A stretch of DNA of 64,000 nt. Origin: Ignavibacteria bacterium (GTDB lineage Bacteria; Bacteroidota; Ignavibacteria; Tepidaquicellales; Tepidaquicellaceae). Numbering within the stretch: the stretch's first letter is position 1; each line of letters opens with the position of its first letter. The position numbers and the translations under genes were made by a program. Location of the stretch: contig JADJAH010000006.1 of assembly GCA_016704345.1 (NCBI GenBank), forward strand, positions 361,555-425,554. The letters run 5' to 3'. This document shows positions 17,304 through 26,178 of the stretch, one piece after another. The notes under the pieces are model-generated. The model did no database searches and was not told the DNA's origin. It saw only the letters and a list, made by a program, of their open reading frames with translations.

Positions 17304-18422
17304 TCAAGGAATCAGCCACACATTAAAATTATTGTAAAAGAAAGTTCTGCTTGAAAATGTAAGTTCTCTTGAGAGGTCATAATTCAATTTAAACTTTTCA
17401 CTGAATCTGTCCGGAATGCATCTGTTTATGAAGACAGTCCAGAATGCGAGTCGTGAATCTGCTCTTGAGACTCTCGCAATGTTGACAAGCGCTTCTTCGA
17501 ACTCACATTGTGAGATGTATTCGAATACATCGGAAAGATAAAACTTCGAAACGGAGCACGGTTTCAATTGTGAAAAATATTCTGTAATTGTATTGTGAAT
17601 TAGTTTTAACTTTCCGCAATTCTTCTTAAGAAAATCGAAATTGCTTGCTAAGAGATATGGAGGCATGTAGTCGGGATTTCTATATCTTCCGGTCAGGATA
17701 TATTCAACAAAGAAATTGCTGTCCATATTAACTTCTGTTAACCCGTGCTGAGTTCTTTTAAGAATCTCTTCTGAAGTTTTGTTAATACCAACATGCTCAT
17801 AGTATGAAGGATCACGACCCAGATGACCCATTACAAATTTACTGAAGAATACTCTGATCAGAAATCTCCATCTGCGATTGTTCCAAACATCGTCAAAAAA
17901 ATTCTTTTGCTCAGACATTGTTCTGCAGGCAAGAAATCTTTCGACTGTCATGTCTTTATGAATCAATGGCAACACTCTATTCCTGAACAAGGCAAAGAAC
18001 CTTTCGAACTTGCCAATATTAATGACACCCATAGATATGTTATCAATACAGTTATCCCAGTAAATCGCTGCTTCCGGGCTAAGGAAGGGCCTGAGTTTGC
18101 CGTAAACGTCAATTCTGCTATTGCATTCTTTTACCCCAAGAAATCCTAAGAACTCGCTGTAGTTTAGATTTTGAATTGCTCTGATCTTCAATTCAACAAG
18201 ATTCATTTGAGCGGGATTGGAATCAACCACCGTTACAGATCTTGGATTTTCAAGCAAGAGGGCAAAGCTGTTATCGCCACCGGATCCTATGGCTATAATA
18301 TTATCTCCTGTATTTACTTTGAGACCATTGAGCATAGTTTTAGGATCTTCCCAGCATTGAGAATAGTGAATTAATCTTCTCTTAGAATTAACGACCGATA
18401 TTGTATCAACGTTTGCTGTCAT
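17304..18422 (-). CDS. btaA: BtaA-like (DUF3419) SAM:diacylglycerol 3-amino-3-carboxypropyl transferase
   Basis: A 372-residue protein of the DUF3419/BtaA family. BtaA moves the 3-amino-3-carboxypropyl group of S-adenosylmethionine to diacylglycerol, giving diacylglyceryl-homoserine, the first step to betaine lipids. The family hallmarks are visible: IHYSQCWEDP (residues 18-27), the SAM loop IGSGGDNSFALL near 45, VDSNPAQMNLVELK near 67, and KFYLSDVFEYIS in the C-terminal part. The start overlaps the stop of the phosphatidylserine decarboxylase gene by ATGA, and it is the last gene of a seven-gene lipid operon. No BtaB-type N-methyltransferase is present in the window, so the product may not be the usual betaine lipid. 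Confidence 0.8.
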   Translation of the reverse strand: MTANVDTISVVNSKRRLIHYSQCWEDPKTMLNGLKVNTGDNIIAIGSGGDNSFALLLENPRSVTVVDSNPAQMNLVELKIRAIQNLNYSEFLGFLGVKECNSRIDVYGKLRPFLSPEAAIYWDNCIDNISMGVINIGKFERFFALFRNRVLPLIHKDMTVERFLACRTMSEQKNFFDDVWNNRRWRFLIRVFFSKFVMGHLGRDPSYYEHVGINKTSEEILKRTQHGLTEVNMDSNFFVEYILTGRYRNPDYMPPYLLASNFDFLKKNCGKLKLIHNTITEYFSQLKPCSVSKFYLSDVFEYISQCEFEEALVNIARVSRADSRLAFWTVFINRCIPDRFSEKFKLNYDLSRELTFSSRTFFYNNFNVWLIP

Positions 18423-19315
18423 GTTGCTCTCCCAACTGAATCACCCATTCTTACATATGTTTCTATTCCGGATCCGGAATTATTCATTATGTCATCATCA
18501 AATTTTATTCTCCCTTCCAAAAATAACAGTACAACAGTTGAGCCTCCAAGTTCAAACCATCCTTTGTGACTTCCTTTGCTTACTCGTTCATTAATTAGGT
18601 TGTCTTGTCTGATTGATCCGACAGTAAATGCTCCAATTTCAAATATCAGCATATCCCCGAAATGATCGGAGCTGAATCTTGTCATCATTCTGTAGTTTGA
18701 TGAATAAAAGGGAATTGTCTTCTTGTTGGAATAAGGCCCGCCTGCATAATAGTAACCGGGAGTTGTACTCGTACTTTGGTGAACTCCTGAATCAGGATAG
18801 AAAAAATGATGATTGTCTGCCATACACAATCTGCAGATGAGCATTGAGCCACTATGGAATTCTTTTGAAAGCGCTTTGTCATTCAAGAATGTTTCTAAAT
18901 TGAATGTATGCTTCTTAATGACGAAAGATAAAGAATCTTCCATCTTCAAGATGGCAATAAATTTGCCATCGACCGGTGCAATGCAAGCGCTGGAATCCTC
19001 AACTATCGGCCGCTTGGAAAGATCCGGTTTTCTTATGAAGAAGTCATTGAAGTTTTTAAATGAACTATAGTCGATCGATTCTTCGCTAACGCGCATATTC
19101 GAAACAAACTTTCTGATGCTGCTCTTGCTCAGAATGCTTCTCTTGTAAAGTCCATAAATTTGAGAAATGAATTTATGCTTAAGTATCAGTTCAGTGATAA
19201 TGAGACCTGCATTTGTGTTGTAAAAAAAATTTAGAAACCTGTCGGCATGCACAATTTCTTCGCAAATATTTCTTGTATATCGATCATAGTAGATTATTTC
19301 ATGTAATGATTTCAT
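18419..19315 (-). CDS. psd: Phosphatidylserine decarboxylase-family pyruvoyl enzyme
   Basis: A 298-residue proenzyme of the PSD family, which self-cleaves to form a pyruvoyl group and decarboxylates an amino-acid lipid headgroup (phosphatidylserine to phosphatidylethanolamine). Seen here are the N-terminal FNDFFIRK segment (residues 68-75), APVDGKFIAI with the conserved Asp, CRLCMADNHHFFYPDSG with the catalytic His, and the cleavage site ELGGST near residue 258, where Gly-Ser is the expected cut. All key residues are present. It sits between a GNAT gene and the BtaA-like gene, coupled to the latter by ATGA. The substrate could be phosphatidylserine or, as I propose, a homoserine ether lipid. 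Confidence 0.85.
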   Translation of the reverse strand: MKSLHEIIYYDRYTRNICEEIVHADRFLNFFYNTNAGLIITELILKHKFISQIYGLYKRSILSKSSIRKFVSNMRVSEESIDYSSFKNFNDFFIRKPDLSKRPIVEDSSACIAPVDGKFIAILKMEDSLSFVIKKHTFNLETFLNDKALSKEFHSGSMLICRLCMADNHHFFYPDSGVHQSTSTTPGYYYAGGPYSNKKTIPFYSSNYRMMTRFSSDHFGDMLIFEIGAFTVGSIRQDNLINERVSKGSHKGWFELGGSTVVLLFLEGRIKFDDDIMNNSGSGIETYVRMGDSVGRAT

Positions 19316-19326
19316 CTCAGGGAATT

Positions 19327-20457
19327 CTAAATTTGCAACTCGTATAAAGTGTACTCACGATCATGTTTGTTGGCATGTTTACCCAGCAAGCCATGAACTA
19401 CCTGATCTTTTGCCATAAGCGCGAATACCATCTTGTCATAACCTGCCTCTATAGCCTTTTGCACACCATAGTAAAAACCGGCGCGTCCCAATCCACTGTG
19501 CTTCTGAATCTGTTCCGGTGTAATTCCTGCAACATAGAAAACGGCTCTGTCTGCCTTTGGTTTGTTAATTGAAAATTTAACCTTTGACAAGATACCTTTA
19601 TTTCCTCTCATAGCTCTTATGGCAATAGATTCATCAACAAGTACTCCTGTGAATCCTGAAAGCAAACCTGCTTCATCATAAATAAGAGAGAAGAAACCAG
19701 GCTTGGTTGAATGTCGTAATCCAAAATACATTCTCGTGAATTCTTCCAGACCTATTTCTGTGTAAGCAAAAAAATTATTGAATGAAATGTTAATAATATT
19801 GTAGAGATTGATAAGCTGTTCATCAAGGTTGTTACTATCCAGATCTTTGAACGTGTATCCTATCTCTTTCAACATTTCAAATCTCACTTTCCCTCGGCTT
19901 GATATGCCAATAAGATCCTCATAGTTTTCAACCTCAGTTGAGTCCCAACTGTAAATTGCTTTGAATCCTGCTTTGATAAACATTTCATTATAATATGGTT
20001 TATTGTAAGGTTCGCCGGGAAAGATTTCTCTCTCGAAGCCCTTTGTCATGAAACGGTAACCGTGCCAGATGTCGAAGTTCATGGGTCCGTAAATCTTATT
20101 TATTCCATTTTCATTAACAAGAAAGGAAACAGCATCATTCAGAATTTCTTTAGCGACTTCCATGTCATTGATACATTCGAAGAAGCCGATCGTCCCAATT
20201 TGGTTACCATTCTTATCTATAAGATTTTTGTTCTTCATTGCTGAAAGTCTTGCAAGAATCTTACCATTTCTGGTTGCAATGAAATTGCAGTGAGAATTTC
20301 CTTGGTTTCTGTTGAATTCAAAATCTTTCGAAAGCTGGTGCTGCAGCTCTTCTCTGAATGGCGGAATCCATTTTTTATCATCTTCGTTGAGCTCAAATCC
20401 GAGTTCGATAAATTCCTTTGTGAGTTGCTTGTCATATGTAAACCTGATCACAGACAT
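19327..20457 (-). CDS. GNAT-superfamily acyltransferase-like protein
   Basis: A 376-residue soluble protein with the look of a double-domain GNAT N-acyltransferase (YghO-like). The N-terminal half ends in GPMNFDIWHGYRFMTKGFE followed by a PYNKPYY segment, which is typical of this group, and the C-terminal half carries VAGITPEQ and GLGRAGFYYGVQKAIEAGYD, where the acyl-CoA-binding loop would be. Relatives are poorly studied; some GNAT proteins in lipid clusters N-acylate amines or amino acids. Its start overlaps the end of the PEP-synthase-like gene by ten bases, and psd follows after eleven. The role in lipid acylation is inferred from context only. Confidence 0.7.
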   Translation of the reverse strand: MSVIRFTYDKQLTKEFIELGFELNEDDKKWIPPFREELQHQLSKDFEFNRNQGNSHCNFIATRNGKILARLSAMKNKNLIDKNGNQIGTIGFFECINDMEVAKEILNDAVSFLVNENGINKIYGPMNFDIWHGYRFMTKGFEREIFPGEPYNKPYYNEMFIKAGFKAIYSWDSTEVENYEDLIGISSRGKVRFEMLKEIGYTFKDLDSNNLDEQLINLYNIINISFNNFFAYTEIGLEEFTRMYFGLRHSTKPGFFSLIYDEAGLLSGFTGVLVDESIAIRAMRGNKGILSKVKFSINKPKADRAVFYVAGITPEQIQKHSGLGRAGFYYGVQKAIEAGYDKMVFALMAKDQVVHGLLGKHANKHDREYTLYELQI

Positions 20458-23102
20458 TTTACTTCTCCGGTTTCGCCATTCATTTCAATGAGTGAACCAT
20501 CTGCAATTACCTTCGTAGCATCTTTAACATTAACAATTGAAGGGATGCCGAATTCTCTTCCAATGATGGCTGAATGAGAAAGCATGCTTCCTTTTTCGGT
20601 TACAATTCCTTTAGATGATACCATCAGGAAGATCCAACCGGGATCGGTTGAACGGGCTACAAGTATAAAGTCGCAGTTTCCGTTTGCGCTGTTTGGGTTC
20701 AACACAACTTTAGCGGCGGCTCTTGCAATCCCTGATGAACAACCGACCCCTTTCAATGATTTTCCATTTACAATAACGCTTGCATTTGTTTTGTTGATAT
20801 TGAGATAGGGGATACCTTCATGAATTATCCTGTCATCAAGATTCATTTCCTGATATTTCTCGAATTCACTTTTCCTGAGTTGTATCAAGTGTTTAAGATT
20901 CTGAGAGACGGAAGTTCCTTCTATGTATCGGAAGACTTCTTCAATAGTAAGATAAAATATGTCATCCGAATTATCGATAATTTGTTTCTCTGTAAATAAG
21001 TCTGCAATTCGTCTGAAAATTCTTCTTATCAATCCATAAGCCCGGCTTCTTGCAAAGCGCATATTTTCACGATTCCTTACTGATAACCGTGCATTGCGGA
21101 GTACAAATCTGAAGAGAATACTTTTTAGAGGATTGCCGAGAGTTGATTTTACAAATGAGATTGCTTTTCGATTGATCTTTTGTTCTTCAATTTCAATCAC
21201 TTCAAAAGATACTTCACTCTTCAGATATCCCTTTACAATATTAATGAGATCGACCGGACTTTCTCTGAATGTGTGTTTCTCAAGCTTAAGTTCTTCAGGG
21301 CATCGGTCTCCGAATTTGTCCAAGTATTCGGAAAACTCTTTTCTCAATTGCTCAAACGCTGAATTAGACTGCAGCTCTTTCCATACAACGTCATCGCTGT
21401 TTCCTGAAAATAGATCCGAATATACTTTGTTGGAAGCGATGCTCCTGACAAGTTCTAATAGTGCATGAACCGGTTTGACACTTTCTATTTCCTTCTGCCC
21501 ACAAAGAAGATCGTTATGAAGTCCGAAGTATTTTTCGAGACCCCATTTACCACAGAGCTTCTTTAGCCAGCTGTAGTACTTCATTGATGTGATATCACTG
21601 TACAAAGTAAGATACCATTTCGGCAGAAGACCATTTTCAAGATGTTTGTAAGCTGACACAAGTTCGTGAAGATCATAATTATTGATATCAGACTCTCTGT
21701 ATTCCTTGTAGTATTTATTAAAATGTTTATAGAACGCTTTCGTGTTGCTTTCTACAAACAAAAGTATGCGACATAGCTTAAGTGCACAGATCGCTCTGTT
21801 TATGAGTGAAAGTTTTGTCCCGGGGAATTCAATCTTATCTGCAATTCCAATCATCTGATCCCAGGATTCACGATTTCCATCAAACCCGGGAAGATATGAA
21901 AGCATTCTGTACCAGTTGAGCAGATTGTAGTAAACTCTTCCGTGTATCAGTCCTATCATATTCTTGAAAATATCAAGATTAAGGCGGGGATCACTTCTGT
22001 AGGCAATAAGACTTAGTATGGCGCTCCGAAAATTTACTTCATATCCATTTTGAATAAATGAGAATGTCAGAGGAAGAGTTATGCCGGGATAACTTTCGAT
22101 GATGTTTGAATTATCCCATACTGTATAATGTTTGTGGGTCTTTGCTTTATTTGTAAAAATTACCGGTCTTGATTGAAGTATATAAAGCATTCCATCTTTG
22201 TCAAAGGCCCATTCAACGTCCTGAGGCAACCCGAATGACTTTTCTATACTTCTGGCTGCTTCAGACAGCTCTAATATCTGTTTATCGGAAAGCACGTGTT
22301 TAGAACTCATGTCTTTGGAAAGTTCTTCGCTCCCCGTTCCGTATAGAGTGTTCGTTACAATTTTACATTTCTTGTTACTTATCTCATAAGATATATTGAT
22401 TGAAATATTGTCAATACGATATGTATCCGTTTCAACAGAATCCTGTACAATCCCTTCGCCAAGGCCATAACCGGCAACTATAACGATTGAGCCGGAACTG
22501 TTTTCCGGATCTGAAGTAAAAACCACTCCTGAAGATTCGGAGTTGATCATCGATTGAATTATTACTGCCGCAGAAATGTCAGTGAATGACAATCCTTTCT
22601 TGTTTCTGTAAACAAGTGCTCTGACAGAGTACGCCGATGCCCAGACACATTTGATTGTGTCAGATATTTTGTCCTGTGGAATGTTGAGATATGAATCCAT
22701 AAGTCCGGCGAATGAGTTCTCCGCGGAATCTTCGTCCAGAATGGAGGAACGAACTGAGACATTTTTATCAGGTCCAATAATTTCAAAACATGAATTAGCT
22801 ATTTCGTTATTAATCACATCGCTTAACTTCAGAGATTGAATAATCCCTGCAATTCGTGAAGAAGATATTTCTAATTCATGAAAGTTGGTAAAATCAGTAT
22901 CAGTCAAAATGCGGTTGATCTCACTTCTGCAGGGACCAACTACTGTCTCGAAAGTTTGTGAAGTTATTGTAAACCATTGAGGAACATTGTATCCGTAATT
23001 ATGAAGTCGGAACAAATTATAACCTTTACCTCCTGCTTCTTTCACACTGACTGATGCCAATCCGTCATTTATTCCTGCCGTATGTCTGACTGATGTTTTC
23101 AT
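20448..23102 (-). CDS. PEP-synthase/rifampicin-phosphotransferase-like ATP-grasp enzyme
   Basis: An 884-residue, three-part enzyme. It has an N-terminal ATP-grasp (PPDK_N) domain (GGKGYNLFRL near residue 24, VRSSILDEDSAENSFAG near 116, EWAFDKDGMLYILQSRPV near 304), a central region of about 450 residues opening with WDNSNIIESYPGITLPLTFS, and a C-terminal swivelling phosphohistidine domain (KGSMLSHSAIIGREFGIPS, catalytic His in LSHSA). It lacks the PEP/pyruvate-binding barrel of true PEP synthase, so the layout is that of rifampicin phosphotransferase (RPH): ATP splits to AMP and the beta-phosphate goes via His to an acceptor. Within the lipid operon the acceptor could be a prenyl, alcohol or lipid intermediate; this is inference. 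Confidence 0.8.
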   Translation of the reverse strand: MKTSVRHTAGINDGLASVSVKEAGGKGYNLFRLHNYGYNVPQWFTITSQTFETVVGPCRSEINRILTDTDFTNFHELEISSSRIAGIIQSLKLSDVINNEIANSCFEIIGPDKNVSVRSSILDEDSAENSFAGLMDSYLNIPQDKISDTIKCVWASAYSVRALVYRNKKGLSFTDISAAVIIQSMINSESSGVVFTSDPENSSGSIVIVAGYGLGEGIVQDSVETDTYRIDNISINISYEISNKKCKIVTNTLYGTGSEELSKDMSSKHVLSDKQILELSEAARSIEKSFGLPQDVEWAFDKDGMLYILQSRPVIFTNKAKTHKHYTVWDNSNIIESYPGITLPLTFSFIQNGYEVNFRSAILSLIAYRSDPRLNLDIFKNMIGLIHGRVYYNLLNWYRMLSYLPGFDGNRESWDQMIGIADKIEFPGTKLSLINRAICALKLCRILLFVESNTKAFYKHFNKYYKEYRESDINNYDLHELVSAYKHLENGLLPKWYLTLYSDITSMKYYSWLKKLCGKWGLEKYFGLHNDLLCGQKEIESVKPVHALLELVRSIASNKVYSDLFSGNSDDVVWKELQSNSAFEQLRKEFSEYLDKFGDRCPEELKLEKHTFRESPVDLINIVKGYLKSEVSFEVIEIEEQKINRKAISFVKSTLGNPLKSILFRFVLRNARLSVRNRENMRFARSRAYGLIRRIFRRIADLFTEKQIIDNSDDIFYLTIEEVFRYIEGTSVSQNLKHLIQLRKSEFEKYQEMNLDDRIIHEGIPYLNINKTNASVIVNGKSLKGVGCSSGIARAAAKVVLNPNSANGNCDFILVARSTDPGWIFLMVSSKGIVTEKGSMLSHSAIIGREFGIPSIVNVKDATKVIADGSLIEMNGETGEVKCL

Positions 23103-24043
23103 TTTAGAACTCCTGACAGAGAAATAATCTGCTGCACGATCATCGCAATCAGAATACTCAACATATATATGTGTGTGAAAGGCTTCAGTTGAGATGTGAA
23201 TGAGTTGGGTTTAAGTATGAATCTTATGTTGGCATACATTGCCATGACATAGCCCAAACAAACTATGATCATGAACAAGGGCGAGAGATGAAACGAGTAA
23301 TAGAAGTATATGCCGCATCCCAGTGCGAATGTCTGTGCAGCAGATAGAATTTCAATTGAGGCTTTTCTGCCGAATATCTGTGAGTAAGTCACGTATTCAT
23401 TTTCCTCTTCGGCAGATCTGATCTTTCTTGAGATCTCCCAGGAAAAGAATACTGACCAGTACATGAGTATCAGTAAAATTACTTTGTTCCAGTTCATGTC
23501 TTTCGACGGAATATTGTGTTGATGTATAAAGAGCACGACTAAGAATGTCAGAATGACAGCAACAACCGGATTGTGTGTTGCAAGATTAAGTAAAAGCTTC
23601 CTTCGAAGAAGATCAGGCATGAAGAAGAATCTGAACATCAGTAAAGTGTAAGAAATAAGTATGACGGCGAAATAGAATGTATCAGGAATCAAAAGATTGC
23701 AAATGAGGTATAAGCTTACAACAAGAATTAATGTAAAGACAATGTCTTTCTCTTTTACCAAACCTGAAGGCAGTGGCCTTTCTGGGAAGAGGGCTATATC
23801 AATTTCTTTGTCTTTGAGTTCATCCATCAGGCGTAGAATAACTGTTATGGAAAACAGGCTCCATATTCCCGCTATTGAAGTTATTGAAATGTCGAGTCGC
23901 TCAATTCCGTTTATGATACCGAGAAAACCGGTGAAGCTGAAATAGAGAAATGCTGATACCAGCATGCAATTGCCAAGTGGCAACATTTTATTGAAATAAC
24001 TCTTGATCCTTCTCAAATAATATTTCTCAGGTAAGTATCTCAT
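23099..24043 (-). CDS. UbiA-superfamily prenyltransferase-like membrane protein
   Basis: A 314-residue protein with about eight membrane segments. The first Asp-rich motif of UbiA enzymes is recognisable as MDELKDKEIDIALFPERPLP (D-x-x-x-D-x-x-x-D followed by ERPLPSG, residues about 73-93), with Asp in place of the usual leading Asn. The second motif region reads WEISRKIRSAEEE, with Glu and Arg where classical enzymes have D-x-x-x-D. UbiA enzymes attach prenyl chains to aromatic rings or, for DGGGP synthase, to glycerol phosphate ethers. The altered second motif makes the donor uncertain. It overlaps both neighbours by four bases. Confidence 0.75.
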   Translation of the reverse strand: MRYLPEKYYLRRIKSYFNKMLPLGNCMLVSAFLYFSFTGFLGIINGIERLDISITSIAGIWSLFSITVILRLMDELKDKEIDIALFPERPLPSGLVKEKDIVFTLILVVSLYLICNLLIPDTFYFAVILISYTLLMFRFFFMPDLLRRKLLLNLATHNPVVAVILTFLVVLFIHQHNIPSKDMNWNKVILLILMYWSVFFSWEISRKIRSAEEENEYVTYSQIFGRKASIEILSAAQTFALGCGIYFYYSFHLSPLFMIIVCLGYVMAMYANIRFILKPNSFTSQLKPFTHIYMLSILIAMIVQQIISLSGVLK

Positions 24044-24984
24044 GATGACACATCATTTATATTTCTGTTGTGATAATTATTCGGCACCATCACCTTAAGA
24101 GCGCGCTGTACTACTTTCATCCTGAACTTTTTCGAATGACACAGCAGATCACCATCACCGAAAAAGTCTTGTTCATTGTCTGATTCAACTTCCAACTCAT
24201 TTGCACTCCATGTCATTACATTAGACAATGCAACGTGTTGGCCTTTTATAATTTTGAGAAGAAGCCGGATCACTTCAGTTCTTGAATTCATTTCGTCAAT
24301 GAGGCAGATGTTGAATGTGCCGTCATCGTTAACTGCACCTGGTGACATCAGCAAATTGCCTCCAAGGAACGGCTGATTGTCGATGATTAGAGAGAAAGCA
24401 CTGATTCTTAATGGCAATCCGTTCTTGATTAAGTTGATACTGTTGCTGAATGCGTTCTTTCTCATAAGTGAGAAAAGAACGGATACTGTGTACAGTCTGC
24501 TTCCGAATAATTCTCGTATGAATTGTCCAACAGCTCCGGAGCTCTTCAGCTTGTTTGCAAATCTTACTACCTTGCTGGGAAAACCAATTCCTCCTGCTGT
24601 TGCGTAGAACTTCCCGTTGACAGATATGAGATCAGGGCAGTGCACTTTGCCGTCTTTGATGACTCTGCATGCCTCATGTATATTGTGTGGAAGAGAATAG
24701 AATTCAGCAAAATCATTTGCAGTTCCAACCGGCAGAACGGCGAGCGCAGATTCAGTGCCTGCAATGCCGTTGATGATTTCATTAACAGTTCCATCGCCTC
24801 CGACTGCGACGACAACATCGTAAAACTGCATGGCAGAACTCTTTGCAATAACTTCTGCATGTCTATGATATCCAGTAAATTCAATGCTGTAATCATGCTC
24901 TATAAAATTATCATTTACTGCATGTATCACTTGATTCTTTGCATCTTCACTGATCCCCGAGTTGATGATAAATTTAATTTTCAT
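24040..24984 (-). CDS. Diacylglycerol kinase-family lipid kinase
   Basis: A 314-residue protein of the DagK/YegS/sphingosine-kinase-like fold. The nucleotide-binding signature VVAVGGDGTVNEIINGIAG is at residues 58-76, preceded by the usual strand-helix opening IINSGISEDAKN and followed by LAVLPVGTANDFAEF. Members phosphorylate diacylglycerol or related lipid alcohols, or other substrates on the inner-membrane face. The C-terminal sandwich (GNLLMSPGAVNDDGTFNICL) is complete. The gene begins four bases after the SDR gene and overlaps the UbiA-like gene by four, so it belongs to the lipid operon. The actual lipid substrate is unknown. Confidence 0.85.
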   Translation of the reverse strand: MKIKFIINSGISEDAKNQVIHAVNDNFIEHDYSIEFTGYHRHAEVIAKSSAMQFYDVVVAVGGDGTVNEIINGIAGTESALAVLPVGTANDFAEFYSLPHNIHEACRVIKDGKVHCPDLISVNGKFYATAGGIGFPSKVVRFANKLKSSGAVGQFIRELFGSRLYTVSVLFSLMRKNAFSNSINLIKNGLPLRISAFSLIIDNQPFLGGNLLMSPGAVNDDGTFNICLIDEMNSRTEVIRLLLKIIKGQHVALSNVMTWSANELEVESDNEQDFFGDGDLLCHSKKFRMKVVQRALKVMVPNNYHNRNINDVSS

Positions 24985-24988
24985 TTCT

Positions 24989-26149
24989 TCATCCTCCTGC
25001 CAAGGCAGTAAATTTTATCTTTCTTCCCCAATTGGCCTCAATTGTATAGTTAAAAATCTTTTTACAATATTCACCGAAATGAGAAGGCGACAATCCGGAA
25101 CCACGCAAAGCATCTAATGTCTTTGTATTGTCAAATGTTCTGTTAAGTGTGGTATATGGAGCAAATGATTCAAGTGTTTTAGAGATAGTTGCTTTAGCAC
25201 CGGACAGAGAATTCTTATACTTAAGATATTTTTCGGAATCAAGGAACCCGGTTTGAAGCTTTTGTGAACCGGCATTTGACATCATCAAACTGTAAAAATC
25301 AGTTGCATATTTTATTACTTCACCGGCTTCAACCAACTTGTCAGTTCCGGAAGTAAGGTGAAAGATCTTGCCGTCAGAGAATTTACCAAGGTTCATTATA
25401 TTTACTATTGCCTTACTTACATAGTCGACCGGGACAATATCCATTTTAGTATTCTTTCTTCCCGGTAGGAAACGAATTAATCTCATGAATATCATCTCAA
25501 GAGGTCCATAAAGTCCGTTAAAAACATTGGTGATACCTGATTCTGAATCGCCAACTATTATACTTGGCCTGAATATTGTAACCGGCAGTTCATTAAAGAG
25601 GCTTTGAACATAAGCATCGGATTCGTACTTGGATCTTTCATAGGAGTTTGCAAACATTGAGGGTCTGAACGAATCATCTTCGTAAAATACTCCCTCATGC
25701 TCCCCGCATGTATAAGCAGTGCTGATGTATGCAATTTTCGAGATCCCATTTGTGGCATTGACTGATCGTGCAAGCTCGAAGACGTTCTTAGTCCCTTGAA
25801 AATTTACAAGCATAGCATTCTCGAGTGATTGCTGAAATTTTACGTTCGCCGCAGAATGGACTATGTGAGTTAAGTTATTCGTAAGTTCATCATATGTTTC
25901 ATTTGAAAGTGCAAGATTATTTCTGGTAATATCTCCGGCAAGTATTCGGATTTTATTATGAGGATCTAGTTTATCAATTTGCGGTGAGAAAACATTCATT
26001 GTTTTATGAACTCTTTGTTTTGCGTCTTCATCATTTTTTCCTCTTGCAAGCAGATATAGTCTCGAAACGTTTTTATCTTCGAGGAAGTGATGAATGAGGT
26101 TTCCTCCAACCAATCCTGTGGCACCTGTCATAAATATTACTTTTTTCAT
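24989..26149 (-). CDS. Extended SDR / fatty-acyl (thioester) reductase-like protein
   Basis: A 386-residue member of the NAD_binding_4 (male-sterility, thioester reductase) branch of extended SDR enzymes. It opens with FMTGATGLVGGNL (residues 6-18), has VHSAANVKF near residue 93, the catalytic Y-x-x-x-K as YERSKYESD near 168, and VTIFRPSIIVGDSESG. Relatives reduce fatty-acyl thioesters to aldehydes or alcohols, or act on sterol- and sugar-like substrates. It is the first gene of the seven-gene lipid operon, and its ribosome site AAAGGA lies inside a palindrome. Producing a fatty alcohol or aldehyde for an ether or wax-like lipid is plausible but unproven. Confidence 0.8.
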   Translation of the reverse strand: MKKVIFMTGATGLVGGNLIHHFLEDKNVSRLYLLARGKNDEDAKQRVHKTMNVFSPQIDKLDPHNKIRILAGDITRNNLALSNETYDELTNNLTHIVHSAANVKFQQSLENAMLVNFQGTKNVFELARSVNATNGISKIAYISTAYTCGEHEGVFYEDDSFRPSMFANSYERSKYESDAYVQSLFNELPVTIFRPSIIVGDSESGITNVFNGLYGPLEMIFMRLIRFLPGRKNTKMDIVPVDYVSKAIVNIMNLGKFSDGKIFHLTSGTDKLVEAGEVIKYATDFYSLMMSNAGSQKLQTGFLDSEKYLKYKNSLSGAKATISKTLESFAPYTTLNRTFDNTKTLDALRGSGLSPSHFGEYCKKIFNYTIEANWGRKIKFTALAGG

Positions 26150-26155
26150 GATTCC

Positions 26156-26178
26156 TTTGTCTCATTTACTTAGACAAA
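26156..26178 (-). promoter_or_regulatory. Palindrome overlapping the RBS and -7 box of the lipid operon
   Basis: TTTGTCT-N9-AGACAAA, a perfect inverted repeat with seven-base arms. On the minus strand one arm contains the TTTG of a -7 box (TAATTTTG at 26182-26175) and the other runs into the AAAGGA ribosome site before the ATG at 26149. A bound repressor, or a hairpin in the leader, would block expression. Confidence 0.45.
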
